From Aldrovandia affinis (taxonomy: Eukaryota; Chordata; Actinopteri; Notacanthiformes; Halosauridae), in assembly GCA_029706075.1 (NCBI GenBank), contig JAINUG010000053.1, positions 1-64,000 of the forward strand: 64,000 bases of DNA, read 5' to 3'. Both the position numbers and the translations under genes were made by a program. The notes beneath the pieces were generated by a model, which saw only the letters and a list, made by a program, of their open reading frames with translations, ran no database searches and was not told the DNA's origin. This document shows, piece after piece, positions 54,801 through 60,713 of this stretch. Within the stretch, counting starts at the first letter, position 1; each line of letters begins with the position of its first letter.

Positions 54801-57800
54801 ACGAGCTGACGACCATCAGTTTCAGAGCTATGATCACATCATAGTCTGGAGTCACCTTCTTTTCCAGCCTGTCCCATTACATAGACTGTGGTAGTGCTTT
54901 GAAGGTAGCAGTAAGATATAAAAAGGAATTCTCTTCTCGGGCAACTTCAAGACGGGTACACTAACCCACAGTAAAGAGGAGAGCCGGAGCGCACAGTGCT
55001 TCTTTGCATGTTTCGTAGAACAGGAAGCGGATGGCTGACAAAGCTGTCTTGGATGCTGGAACGTCACTCATTTGTTTCCTGTTCTATGAAATGGCCAAAG
55101 AAAAGGATTCCTTTTCATACATTACTGTGCTGACCGTTGAGCACAACCTCCTCTTTACAATAGCCGAGCAAGTTTGGATACTACTTTTTTATTAGTGGTA
55201 GTAGATATTTTGGTTGAGGGGTCATAGATACAATTTTTGGTCTTGCAGAACACACATATGTTCTGACCTTGGGGAAAGTCACAATCCTATCTGCCTCAGT
55301 TTGACCTATGTGTTGTATGCATAGAACACAAATGTAAGACTTGATGACACTACTAGAGTGACCTGCTAGGTAATTCAGTTTTGCTAATTTTCCATTCCCA
55401 ATGGCACAATTGCTTGTTTTCATCGATACTTTACCTTTAATATCTTAAGCAAGATCCCATTCTAGATTCATATTCTATTTTGCAGGCTCTGAACCCAACA
55501 TTTACACAGCACATACAGTCTCAGTCAACTGGTCACCTGTGCTAGTTCAAGGACTATTGCCACCACTAGTGACACTTTGACCTCAGCTCTTCTCTGGGTC
55601 CTTGCATGGCGTCACCCTTCAGCTCAGTGTTCTGCAGTTCCTGGATCAGGAAAGCAGTGGCAAAGAACAAGCATGCATACTAAACCGAGCATCACGCATT
55701 CGTGCAGTGTGTGGCTTATCGTAATACCATATTTCTTCCTTAATTCGGGCTTATCTTCAGTAAGATTGGGGTATTTTACAGTAGTGGAGGGTGTAGTGTG
55801 TCAGTGGTACCTATCTAAGAGATTGTAATTAATAATAGGAAAATATGTTCTCTGCTTGTTGTAATTTAGCAAGAATTGTGTTACGCTTTTGGCCCCACCC
55901 TGTATGTGTGACTTTTTTATTAGTGGTAGTAGCTGACCGAAAAGCAGATGCACATCTGACTCCTGTTACACCAGCAGACAGATCTTAAGTCTGTATCTTG
56001 CTGTCATTTTGAGTGATATTGGTTAATCTGTCAAAGTGCACAATTTCCTTTTTATCTGATTTGAGAACTGTGACAAATGTACTGCTCAAGAAATGAGAGC
56101 CGATTGAAAGCAAGACAGGACGTATTTTTTTTAGAGACACCGCTGCCGTGACAGCCTCTCATTATCTGTTATCTGTACAATTGAAATAAAGATGTTTTGC
56201 ATATTCATAACTCAAAACGCCCCCCAAAGAAATCAACAGGAAATAAGTTATGTCTTGCTGAGCTGTGCCCTTGTCAGTGGATGAATTCTGCTTTTGCTTT
56301 TTTCCCGTTTGTGTTAATTAGCTGGCTGGATTGAATCTAAATGCAATTTTAGCAGTGCGGGATGTGAAAAGGTGTGGAGATGTTTTTGAGTTTGTGTCTG
56401 CATTTGTGTCTGATTCCAAACAGGAGGTACCCAGGTGAGCAGTGGTTGGGAGCTCAAATTTAACTAAATATCAAGCATAAACATTTATTCTGAATCATAC
56501 TTTTTCATTTAGGAAGTTCTAAATGTAACCATATGGTGTCTGGGTGGAATAAAAAAAAAAAGATTTTAAAAAAACAAAATTGTTTCTGATTTTTCCCCCG
56601 TTTTTCTCCTAATTTAGTGGCCAACTATACCCTCTATTTATTTTGATTTGCCCTCCCCACACGAGTTCACCGCTCGTCTCTACGAGGCAAGCTAATTCTC
56701 AGAGGGCAGCGAACTCCGCTTCCTTCGAGATGGAATTTGCCCACCCACGTTCTGGAGAGACCCTTGCGCGCTTTTCATCAAAGTCGTGCCGGCTCACCCT
56801 CCCCCCTCCCCCAAACGCCATTCCCGAACAGGGCTCCCTACCAGGGCCGGTCTGATGCAGTCGGGTTTCGAACTGCGACTGTTATAGGCAGCTCAGACTA
56901 AAGGACCAAAGGACCAGCCATCCGAGACCCACTGGGTGGATTTTTTTATTTAATGTTTATAGCATTTTCAAGCACGACCCTGTGACTGGTGTGGATTTTT
57001 TCTTATTGAATGTTTATAGCATTTTCAAACTCTTTACCCTGTAAACTGGTTTTGATGTCTTCCACACTTCCTTCAGTTTAAATGGTCTTTAACATCTCAT
57101 TCTTAAAAGCACGTACCAATGTGAGCCATTTGTGTAATCTTTACCTAAACTCTTTACCCCACTGATTTGTGATAAATCTGGTTTTGATGTAGGTTCATCT
57201 TAACACAGAATATTGTGCTGTTAAGTCACAATAAGTCATGTTTTGCTAGGGGGTGAAATACTTATTTTCCTACTTATTTTCCTCAATAAAACACAAATAA
57301 ATGTTTAAAATTCTCAAGATTTTCTGGGATTTTTTAATAATTGTACCACTTTAAGATGAACCTACCATGAAAATTATAGGCCATTTGTGTAAATCACAAA
57401 ATACAGTGAAATAATTTTCCCCACTGTATAAAGTCTCAGATAGGAGTCAGCTTGAACCCCAAAATATGCAGAAACTCTACTGGTGCTTTTGTAGTACACA
57501 CCTGAACAGGAAAGCATCATCGTTTGTGGCGGGGCCATGAGACTCAGAATTTCCGATAGCTGTCTGTGTGAATGGCTTATTAAGGCGGTATTAAATATAC
57601 AAAACCTTATTCATTTGATGAGTGGAAGAAATGCTGCTAAATATAAGAGTCGACTTTAGAAAGTAGCTCTGAGCTGGTGGGTGGCCTCGATTGAACACCC
57701 GGGTGGCAGTTTGACTTCAGATGCGTTTTATTATCTTTTTGTTTTTTTGGATGTGGGATGCATTTTTCAGTGTTCAAAAGATTCTGTGCAATCTCCATGA

Positions 57801-58736
57801 GAGTGCAAGATTCTGCTTGAAGCACACTGCGGTGGGTGCATGTAGGCTGCTGTACAAACTGTAAGACGTCTTTCACTCTTCTACTGTAATGCATATGGAG
57901 ACTAACACTTTGTGTAGTCCCAGCAGCTGATCTGATCTTTGGAAGCTCCTGGAAGAGGTCTGGAAAAACTATTGCAAAAGAGTTCCTAAATTATTTGAAA
58001 GTTTACCTTTAATAACTTTGAAAGTTGTTTGGAAGGGACATTGTAGCTATGTAAGGTACAGTCGCTATAAAGTACATCATGCATTCATTTGGTTATTTGA
58101 ATAATACTTTGTACTTTTAGAAATACAAGTCTTAGGTTGCTCAAAGTAGAAATGCTAAATGATAAAATGTATATGTTTTTTACACAGCAGAGAAATGATT
58201 CTGTATTTTTGAATATGTAGATAATGTAGTCAATATTCCAAAAGCCACAGTCTCCAATCCCACTTCTAAACTGACTGAAAGGAAAGGTGTGAGTCCATTT
58301 CCAGGACATTTTAGACGGTGCATCATTTCCCCTTGAGGATATGTTACATGTCTACCTTTGTGCTGCAGATGAGTCCAGGTCTAATTTGTCCGTGTGTCTG
58401 TCTGTCTGCTCAGGGATGGCCCTGCAGGCCTTTGTGGAGGCCTTCTTCTACCTGGCCCAGCGTCGCTTCAAGGCACTGCCACTGCGGGAGCAGGTGGCGT
58501 CCCTGCTGGAGCTGTGCGAGGCACAGCTGGAGGGAGGAGAGGAGAAGCGCACCCTCGGCACCAGGGCCCCGGGCGAGCGGATGACAGCACAGGGGCCCGG
58601 CCACCCACCGGGGCTTCACCCCGCGCACACCCAGGCCCCAGCCCAGCTCGGCTCCCCAGCGGCCGTCCGGAAACCCCACAACTACCGTCTCCACCAGACG
58701 TTGCGACCCACCCTGCAGGAGAGCACGGACAACTGA
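6346..58736 (+). CDS. ttll11: TTLL11, tubulin polyglutamylase (whole spliced coding span)
   Basis: The nine joined exons give 751 residues (766 with the candidate cassette exon; the numbers below use 766). The enzyme belongs to the TTL-like ATP-grasp ligases, which add glutamates to tubulin tails. TTLL11 is known as a chain-elongating polyglutamylase acting on microtubules of cilia and spindle. Visible parts are a basic, disordered N-terminus (1-160) and the TTL core from about 165. The core holds the ATP lysine segment FIVKPDGG (K277), QEY (310-312), FDIRLYV (324-330), HLTNYSLN (369-376), and metal ligands D456, E469 and N471 in LLEVNSNPS. Helical C-terminal segments resembling the microtubule-binding region run from about 578 to 700, followed by a Pro/Gly/His-rich tail. 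No catalytic residue is missing. Paralogues TTLL6 and TTLL13 are the alternatives, but the N-terminal '[20 protein letters not shown]' block and the overall match favour TTLL11. Confidence 0.93.
7678..7835. mobile_element. hAT-type MITE with exact 8-bp target-site duplication
   Basis: The element is 158 bp and starts CAAGGCCG and ends CGGCCTTG, perfect 8-bp terminal inverted repeats. It is flanked by identical TATTGCAG on both sides (7670-7677 and 7836-7843). An 8-bp duplication is the hallmark of hAT transposition. Inside, oppositely oriented 'attggggggg' and 'cccccccaat' blocks could form a hairpin. It has no coding capacity. Confidence 0.85.
10155..10206. repeat. AT dinucleotide-rich microsatellite
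   Basis: 'gtatatatatgg' leads into a long run of alternating TA with a few interruptions (ttta, ttca). Confidence 0.85.
11424..11837 (+). mobile_element. SINE family A, full-length copy with TSD
   Basis: The tRNA-like head 'gggtagcgcagccggtaaag' is followed by the family body (gggcagcgtttggttggccc). It ends 'agagggtacacttggcc' with a tail of repeated caaaatcaaa. AAGGTCAC lies at 11416-11423 and 11838-11845, a plausible target-site duplication. Confidence 0.8.
12684..12703. repeat. Poly(A) run (20 A)
   Basis: Twenty consecutive A between 'tcaaatg' and 'ggtatga'. No retrocopy body is recognisable upstream, so it may be a simple repeat. Confidence 0.8.
13880..14222 (-). mobile_element. SINE family A, minus-strand copy
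   Basis: Read on the minus strand, a head with a clean B box (ggttcgagtc, near 14164-14173) leads into the body 'ccaccagggggcggcgattg'. It ends in the family 3' block 'attgggtctaattggctac' followed by 'aattgggataatt'. Confidence 0.8.
14443..14542 (+). CDS. ttll11: TTLL11 coding exon 2 (residues 182-215)
   Basis: It is flanked by ctgtgcag and gtacag. The 100 nt encode [20 protein letters not shown] and the following segment to KFP plus the first base of Gly215. This is the N-terminal subdomain start of the TTL core. It enters in phase 0 and leaves after one base, matching its neighbours. Confidence 0.95.
14543..16683 (+). other. ttll11: TTLL11 intron 2 (2.1 kb)
   Basis: It runs from gtacag to the acceptor cgcccag and is AT-rich. 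I see no named repeat. Its last 52 bases (from an ATG at 16632) stay open and in frame with exon 3. Confidence 0.85.
16684..16817 (+). CDS. ttll11: TTLL11 coding exon 3 (residues 215-259)
   Basis: The 134 nt encode the rest of Gly215, [20 protein letters not shown] and on to the conserved [17 protein letters not shown] segment, ending Q at cag|gtacac. These are core TTL residues that help shape the ligase cleft. Confidence 0.95.
18515..18546. repeat. TA microsatellite
   Basis: Alternating TA follows a run of seven T, with a single 'gta' interruption. Confidence 0.85.
19788..19905 (+). mobile_element. Possible retroelement fragment with 'gcgcctttcaaggaaccc'
   Basis: The stretch 'aatttaaagcgcctttcaag' followed by 'gacactgtacagtataaa' resembles a dispersed fish repeat describing 'gcgcctttca...aaagcgctttac'. 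It is a weak, short match. Confidence 0.35.
20367..20681. mobile_element. pogo/Tigger-like MITE flanked by TA
   Basis: The ends are CAGGCACTCCTCACTTAACG and (minus strand) CAGGCACTTAATGACC, inverted copies of each other. TA dinucleotides lie immediately outside (20365-20366 and 20682-20683), as expected for Tc1/mariner/pogo insertion. Further inside the left end, 'gaccaggtcgttaagcg' and 'ggtcgataagcg' repeat the terminal motif. It is 315 bp with no coding capacity. Confidence 0.7.
20715..21160 (-). repeat. GC-rich SINE-like block with internal imperfect duplication
   Basis: The left edge reads 'cccgtttttctcccgtagcc' and 'aattataccctc', the SINE family A 3' end in minus orientation. Beyond it the body differs from other copies and is duplicated: gtccccatgcacc at 20781 and 20995, gaaacaa at 20901 and 21047, ctgtgaggggagagccagga at 20933 and 21066. 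The unequal spacings (214, 146, 133) mean the two copies differ by deletions. Confidence 0.55.
21917..22492 (+). CDS. ttll11: TTLL11 coding exon 4 (residues 260-451), catalytic core
   Basis: This is the largest exon, 576 nt, phase 0 at both ends, flanked by tgccacag and gtgagc. It carries most of the ATP-grasp fold: FIVKPDGG and QGDGIYL (nucleotide loop), [30 protein letters not shown] and HLTNYSLN. It ends at PTCFQ. Its GC content is clearly higher than that of the flanking introns. A long open frame on the opposite strand here is only a shadow. Confidence 0.97.
23295..23960 (+). pseudogene. LINE reverse transcriptase fragment, decayed
   Basis: Conceptual translation in shifting frames shows recognisable retrotransposon landmarks. 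They are [17 protein letters not shown] text near 23301, '[11 protein letters not shown]' (a YADD catalytic box variant) near 23390, '[11 protein letters not shown]' near 23470, and later '[18 protein letters not shown]' near 23850. Stops and frameshifts separate them. The order is that of the palm and thumb of a non-LTR retrotransposon. I cannot assign the clade. Confidence 0.7.
23990..24290 (+). mobile_element. SINE family A, 5'-truncated copy
   Basis: It has the body 'gggggcagcgattggctgtc', 'gaattccgtctcggaggagg', and the family 3' end 'agagggtacaattggctacc' followed by 'aaattgtgagaaaaatgggg'. The tRNA-like head is missing or too diverged. It abuts the LINE relic. Confidence 0.75.
26254..26349 (+). 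CDS. ttll11: TTLL11 coding exon 5 (residues 452-483)
   Basis: The 96 nt, phase 0 both ends, are flanked by cttaaag and gtgagc. They encode [20 protein letters not shown] and the following [12 protein letters not shown]. They carry the three metal-binding residues of the active site, D456, E469 and N471, the last two in the family signature LLEVNSNPS. Confidence 0.96.
26548..26666 (+). CDS. ttll11: TTLL11 coding exon 6 (residues 484-523)
   Basis: It is flanked by gtcgcag and gtgagt and follows a short 198-bp intron. It encodes [20 protein letters not shown] and the segment to RKSPHV, and leaves two bases (AC) for the next exon. This is the end of the TTL core, with the conserved 'VDEEVK...RDTLRL' helix. 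Confidence 0.95.
27482..27493. repeat. G12 homopolymer
   Basis: Twelve consecutive G after 'cttataa'. Confidence 0.9.
29316..29690 (-). mobile_element. SINE family A, minus strand, with (CAAA)n tail
   Basis: The left end shows repeated TTTG (29323-29344), 'cagatttttcctgtttttctccc' in pieces, then 'agtgcccaattataccctct', the 3' end of the family seen in reverse. The body has 'ccctggggcagacagcc', and the B-box-like region 'ttttcaaaccacgacc' is on the right. A LINE fragment begins where it ends. Confidence 0.8.
29655..30180 (+). mobile_element. LINE 3' end (CR1/Rex1-like reverse transcriptase C-terminus)
   Basis: The translation reads in order [40 protein letters not shown], a short interruption, then [40 protein letters not shown] and [17 protein letters not shown] text. 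This is the typical C-terminal region of a non-LTR retrotransposon polyprotein. After it comes the 3'UTR 'gatgggccgaacggcccg' and 'ttcttatgttctta' repeats. The middle holds an inserted telomere-like stretch, so the copy is broken. Confidence 0.8.
29852..29873. repeat. Telomere-like (CCCTAA)n stretch inside a LINE
   Basis: The sequence 'ctaaccctaaccctaatcc' gives about three CCCTAA units, replacing part of the LINE coding region. Confidence 0.7.
31996..32208. mobile_element. Tc1/mariner-type MITE
   Basis: The right end on the minus strand reads CAGTGGGTATAAAAAGTATT and the left end reads TAGAATGGGTATAAAAATTA, inverted copies of each other. TA lies outside both ends (31994-31995, 32209-32210). 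It is AT-rich, 213 bp, with no coding capacity. Confidence 0.7.
33640..33940 (-). mobile_element. SINE family A, minus strand, with (CAAA)n tail and TA/T tract
   Basis: A TA run and T run (33650-33676) lead into TTTG repeats (33677-33705). The family 3' block 'tctcccaatttggtagccaa' and 'cgctcatctctacaaggcaa' follow. The head on the right is degraded or missing after about 33930. Confidence 0.75.
34968..35018. repeat. Imperfect CGCA/GGTA tetranucleotide array
   Basis: Repeats of cgca and then aggtacgc / aggtatgc / aggtaggc. Confidence 0.7.
35801..35967 (+). mobile_element. tRNA-derived SINE with L2-type tail (family B)
   Basis: The A box TGGCTCAGTTGG (35808-35819) and B box GGTTCAATTTC (35852-35862) form a clear RNA polymerase III promoter. 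The 3' part 'agtcgctttggataaaagcg' 'tctgctaaatggca' is the LINE-derived tail shared by many fish SINEs. It ends in an ATT repeat. Confidence 0.85.
40481..40525 (+). CDS. ttll11: Candidate TTLL11 cassette exon (residues 523-538)
   Basis: A strong pyrimidine tract (cttcccccccctcccatcc) precedes two overlapping acceptors, CAG (ending 40478) and GAG (ending 40480). A good donor, gaa|gtgagt, follows at 40526. Using the GAG gives a 45-nt exon that fits the phase of exons 6 and 8 and adds [15 protein letters not shown] with a new Lys. Using the CAG gives 47 nt and a stop soon after the start of exon 8. Exon 6 can also join exon 8 directly in frame. It may therefore be an optional exon or no exon at all. 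The variable linker position would tolerate the insertion. Confidence 0.35.
41000..42200 (+). pseudogene. Decayed hAT-type transposase
   Basis: Short open pieces in different frames give parts of one protein. They are [17 protein letters not shown] (from 41228), then [20 protein letters not shown] and [10 protein letters not shown] (41375-41470), [14 protein letters not shown] (about 41484), and [20 protein letters not shown] with [20 protein letters not shown] (41650-41775). The order and style (an early Asp in the VLADT segment, a D in GFVLDYA, then the RWGTW block) look like a hAT-family RNaseH-like transposase. I infer this from pattern, not from a search. Multiple frameshifts and stops mean it is not functional. 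No termini were found. Confidence 0.5.
43105..44240 (-). mobile_element. Minus-strand interspersed repeat with L2-type 3' tail
   Basis: The left end 'taagcatttagcagatgctc' 'ttatccagagcgacttac' is the L2/SINE tail in reverse, so the element reads on the minus strand. The same tail continues identically for about 200 bp in a second copy at 63463. The right part (43983-44200) carries an internal direct duplication: 'attaccagggcctggaccag' at 43983 and 44112, and 'ggatcctccggatgttgtgg' at 44063 and 44156. No intact coding frame. Confidence 0.6.
44578..45133 (-). mobile_element. Internally deleted Tc1-like transposon with both termini
   Basis: The left end CAGGTAACTGCCAATAATAA and the right end (minus strand) CAGGTAACTGGCAAAATAAA are near-perfect inverted repeats of about 26 bp. 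TA lies outside each (44576-44577, 45134-45135), as for Tc1/mariner. At 556 bp it is less than half the usual Tc1 length. The missing part includes the DNA-binding domain and first catalytic Asp. Confidence 0.85.
44590..45074 (-). pseudogene. Tc1-family transposase C-terminal half, one frameshift
   Basis: From 45074 the frame reads [20 protein letters not shown] and later [15 protein letters not shown], holding the second catalytic Asp (NDN). Near 44850 the frame breaks. It resumes as [20 protein letters not shown], holding the third catalytic residue, Glu of NPIEHLW. This is the D-D/E signature of the Tc1 DDE transposases. Without its N-terminal half and with the frameshift it cannot be active. 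Confidence 0.85.
46075..46332 (+). CDS. ttll11: TTLL11 coding exon 8 (residues 538-624)
   Basis: It is flanked by caacag and gtaacc. It needs two bases carried in, which exon 6 (or the cassette) supplies. The first 30 residues ([20 protein letters not shown] and on) form an acidic linker. Then [20 protein letters not shown] begins the conserved C-terminal helical region, ending GPTGFRTFI with AG left over. This region in elongating polyglutamylases contacts the microtubule. Confidence 0.95.
46333..46852 (+). other. ttll11: TTLL11 intron 8 (520 bp)
   Basis: It starts gtaacc and ends gtctttcag. The left half is pyrimidine-rich. No repeat or gene seen. Confidence 0.85.
46853..46959 (+). CDS. 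ttll11: TTLL11 coding exon 9 (residues 624-660)
   Basis: The 107 nt encode the end of Arg624, [20 protein letters not shown] and [15 protein letters not shown], and the first base of Gly660, then gtactc. It belongs to the conserved C-terminal region and carries the basic TRRW patch. Confidence 0.95.
49117..49496 (-). mobile_element. SINE family A, minus strand, full length with TSD
   Basis: On the minus strand the head 'ggcctcctgggtggtgtagt' with B-box-like 'ggggttagattcc' starts near 49488. The body 'ccactagggggtggcaattg' follows, and the element ends 'gctgctaaattgggagaact'. CATTTATT flanks both sides (49117-49124 and 49489-49496). Confidence 0.8.
50393..50602. repeat. About 72-bp tandem repeat, three degenerate units, with G14 run
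   Basis: The word agtcaaacaaaag recurs at 50442, 50514 and 50588, and cacaaagg plus G run at 50393 and 50463, giving a 70-74 bp period. The first unit carries 14 consecutive G (50399-50412). Confidence 0.7.
51473..51488. repeat. Perfect 16-bp GC palindrome
   Basis: GTCCCGCCGGCGGGAC is its own reverse complement and is set in AT-rich sequence. I recall similar 'cccgc..gcggga' palindromes in dispersed fish repeats, but cannot name the element. Confidence 0.6.
51862..52420 (+). pseudogene. LINE reverse transcriptase C-terminus and 3' end
   Basis: The frame [20 protein letters not shown] and '[20 protein letters not shown]' matches the typical thumb region of fish non-LTR retrotransposons. Further on come 'RTVRKRPN'- and '[12 protein letters not shown]'-like pieces and a 3' end 'caactttccctctgggataa'. 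It is interrupted at 52030-52062 by a piece of the L2-type SINE tail (acattttacattttaagcat). It is non-functional. Confidence 0.7.
52497..52980 (-). pseudogene. Transposon-associated reading-frame relic, family uncertain
   Basis: The minus-strand frame includes [20 protein letters not shown] and '[20 protein letters not shown]' followed by a short open tail. The 'P.SWPI.R....FN...HM...AKAL' pattern looks like an N-terminal segment seen in repeated fish sequences. I cannot name the family. Its position next to a LINE end supports a repeat origin. Confidence 0.3.
53177..53700 (+). repeat. Interspersed fish repeat, two tandem copies
   Basis: 'ggagcctatcccagcatgca' starts at 53177 and again at 53432 (255 bp apart). 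Each is followed by 'ccaatccatcgcagggca', 'attcactcacacactcatac' and 'caatttagactctccaatta'. The second copy is longer and continues through 'aacatgcaaactccacacag' to about 53700. Confidence 0.75.
55183..55932. repeat. 22-bp exact direct repeats 728 bp apart
   Basis: The 22-bp word beginning actttttattag-like (55183-55204: acttttttattagtggtag followed by tag) recurs exactly at 55911-55932. The 706 bp between show no poly(A), terminal inverted repeats or recognised coding sequence. Confidence 0.7.
56585..56940 (-). mobile_element. SINE family A, minus-strand copy
   Basis: The left end 'gtttttctcctaatttagtg' 'gccaactataccctctattt' is the family 3' end in reverse. It is followed by 'gctcgtctctacgaggcaag' and a B-box-like reverse 'ggtttcgaactgcgac' at the right. 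Confidence 0.8.
56936..57046. repeat. 55-bp tandem duplication
   Basis: 'gtggatttttt...aatgtttatagcattttcaa' starts at 56936 and again at 56991. Confidence 0.75.
57189..57426. mobile_element. AT-rich DNA-transposon-like fragment with inverted repeats
   Basis: A perfect 14-bp inverted pair gtaggttcatctta (57189) and taagatgaacctac (57352) sits beside a right end that reads CAGTGGGGAAAATTATTTCA on the minus strand next to TA. That is the shape of a Tc1/mariner terminus. The left terminus is not clear. Confidence 0.45.
58414..58736 (+). CDS. ttll11: TTLL11 coding exon 10 (residues 660-766) and stop
   Basis: It is flanked by gtctgctcag and joins after one base to complete Gly660. [20 protein letters not shown] and '[18 protein letters not shown]' form conserved helices. 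After about residue 705 the chain is rich in Gly, Pro, His and Ala and probably disordered. The TGA is at 58734-58736. The exon is strongly GC-rich, so long open frames in other frames and on the other strand are shadows. Confidence 0.95.
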
Positions 58737-59257
58737 GGGGCGCGCCAGCGAGCCGGTCCAGGTACAGGGACGGCCCGCGGGCTCCTTCTGCCCAACATGG
58801 CCGCTCAGGCTCCTGGTCACATGACACGAGTGAGTGAGAGGGATCTTCACCGGGGGCCAGATCCTCCATCTGGCTGCCCAACAGACCCTGAGCCAGTTAT
58901 TTTCTGGGTTGATTGCTTTTCCTGGCAAGATGATGGAGGAGCCCCCGGAGGACATGTGGGAAATCGGCCCCATCGTCCGGGATACAGGGCTCCGGGAAGT
59001 GCTTTATGGTATTATCTCTTGAATCTTATCTTCAGCAACAGTCCAGGGGTACCTGGATTGGGAAGCCGAATGTTGTTGTTTTTTGTTTGTTTGTTTTTTT
59101 CTCTCTCTTATTTTAGATAAACGTATTGATTTTGACCTTGCAGGGTGGTTATCTTCCCGATGCAATAGCATGCCGTCTTTCTTCAGGGAAATCTTGGAAG
59201 CTTTAATTACACGGCCGACCGAGTCTTTCTACAGACAGGAGGGTACAGTAAGGTGGA

Positions 59258-59279
59258 GGGGGTTGGGATGGGGTGGGGG
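59258..59279 (+). other. G-quadruplex-capable G runs in the putative 3'UTR
   Basis: Four G runs of 5, 3, 4 and 5 (59258-59262, 59265-59267, 59270-59273, 59275-59279) are separated by loops of only 1-2 bases on the sense strand. Confidence 0.7.
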
Positions 59280-59392
59280 TGGCTGATATGGATTTGTGTA
59301 AATGAGCCTGTAGTTTGCACAACTGTTTCAGAACAAATAACCTCTGATCAGGTCTCTGGAAACCTGTTCTAGCCAAGTGGGACGCTGCCACG

Positions 59393-59848
59393 GTGAATGT
59401 GGAAGCTCTACTTCTCTGCTGTTTGACTGAGTGAATGTGGAAGCTCTGCTTCTCTGCTGTTTGACTGGGTGAATGTGGAAGCCCTGCTTCTCTGCTGTGT
59501 GACTGGGTGAATGTGGGAGCTCTGCTTCTCTGCTGTTTGACTGGGTGAATGTGGAAGCCCTGGTTCTCTGCTGTGTGACTGGGTGAATGTGGGAGCTCTG
59601 CTTCTCTGCTGTTGGACTGAGTGAATGTGGAAGCCCTGCTTCTCTGCTGTGTGATTGGGTGAATGTGGGAGCTCTGCTTCTCTGCTGTGTGACTGGGTGA
59701 ATGTGGGAGCTCTGCTTCTCTGCTGTTTGACTGAGTGAATGTGGAAGCTCTGCTTCTCTGCTGTTTGACTGGGTGAATGTGGGAGCTCTGCTTCTCTGCT
59801 GTGTGACTGGGTGAATGTGGGAGCTCTGCTTCTCTGCTGTTTGATTGG
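59393..59848. repeat. 38-bp minisatellite, exactly 12 units
   Basis: Each unit starts gtgaatgtgg (59393, 59431, 59469 ... 59811) and contains ttctctgctgt. All twelve are exactly 38 bp, with only substitutions. The array stops where a 13th unit would begin gtgcccatac. Because 38 is not a multiple of 3 and no unit has a stop in any minus-strand frame, long false open frames (222 and 179 codons) arise on the minus strand. Confidence 0.95.
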
Positions 59849-60302
59849 GTGCCCATACTGACTGGGATCACTCACTCCAGTTAAGGGAAAAGGGGTCCCA
59901 GCCTTAGAAAAATACCTGACTAAAATTGAAGGGGGGAAAAAAAGCACTGTTCGTTACAAATTGTGTTTTAATTTATTAAACAAGGAATGTGATTTTATTT
60001 TGAAGAATATTTGATTCCACTCACTCAATGAACCAGTGCTGTGTAATGTAGGGCACAATGGTGTCACACTGTTATTTAAAGAAGAACGCATTTACAATGA
60101 CTTTGGTTCCTCCCACTACACTAAAGTATGTATAATGTGCTTTGTCAATGATAAAGCGTTATATATATATAGAAATGCTTACACTACGTATGTCAGTGAA
60201 CATATTCACGTGCTTTCACTATTTACTCAGTACTTGTTACCACCTCAGAAAATGAGTCAAGAAGATTTATTGGGACGTGGTCCTGATGATACAAGTAGGT
60301 GA

Positions 60303-60308
60303 AATAAA
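60303..60308 (+). terminator. Candidate poly(A) signal AATAAA
   Basis: AATAAA is followed within about 20-50 bases by 'gactgttttgctcttctttt', a T/GT-rich downstream element. Other AATAAA words exist further right. Confidence 0.35.
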
Positions 60309-60559
60309 CTGCTTTGGATCACAGAAATGACTGTTTTGCTCTTCTTTTCCATGACTCCTAATGGAGTAGAATGCAGAATAATTATGATTAAGGGAACAAT
60401 TATGATCAGTCAAACCATAAAGATCATATGTCACATCAAAAGAACGGCGTCTTAGCATAGATTGTTAATGTGCCCCTTGCTGGAATAGTTTTGAGTGTCT
60501 AGCACATCAGAACCATACGTAGACATGATATTGTTCTCTGACATTTTCACAGAGAATTA

Positions 60560-60713
60560 TATATGCCATTTAGCAGATGCTTTTATCCAAAGCGACTTAC
60601 AGTAGTGAATGCATACACTTTTCTGTATATGTGATTGATGCCAACAACCTAAGCGTTGTCAACGCCATGTTCTATGTACTGAGCCACACAGAACCGAAGT
60701 GACACACAGAATT
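60560..60713 (-). mobile_element. tRNA-derived SINE with L2-type tail (family B), minus strand
   Basis: The tail in reverse, 'atgccatttagcagatgctt' 'ttatccaaagcgacttacag', is at the left and 'tactgagccacacagaac' (A box in reverse) at the right. It is the same family as the copy at 35801, which confirms both. Confidence 0.85.

Larger units (their letters stand above)
46960..58413 (+). other. ttll11: TTLL11 intron 9 (11.5 kb)
   Basis: It contains a SINE (49130), a tandem repeat (50393), a GC palindrome (51473), a LINE relic (51862), a transposon-like frame (52500-52860), a duplicated interspersed repeat (53177), a 22-bp direct repeat pair (55183/55911), another SINE (56585) and an AT-rich inverted-repeat element (57189-57426). 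Stretches 46960-49100, 53700-55180 and 57430-58400 show nothing I can name. Confidence 0.85.
58737..60308 (+). other. ttll11: Probable TTLL11 3'UTR
   Basis: No coding frame continues after the TGA. The first AATAAA followed by a T-rich stretch is at 60303-60308, which would give a 3'UTR of about 1.6 kb. It would include the G-run cluster and the 38-bp minisatellite. The transcript end cannot be proven from sequence. Confidence 0.4.

Noticed and set aside
58394..58973. Long frames on both strands near the end of TTLL11
   Set aside because: Shadows of the GC-rich last exon. Only the 58414-58736 frame continues the TTLL11 phase.
59393..59848. CRISPR-like array
   Set aside because: The units are contiguous with no spacers, and the genome is eukaryotic.
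59203..59947. Minus-strand open frames of 222 and 179 codons (HSPSHTAEKQ-type repeats)
   Set aside because: They come from the 38-bp minisatellite, which has no stop in any minus-strand frame. All three frames are open, which is not how a protein gene behaves.
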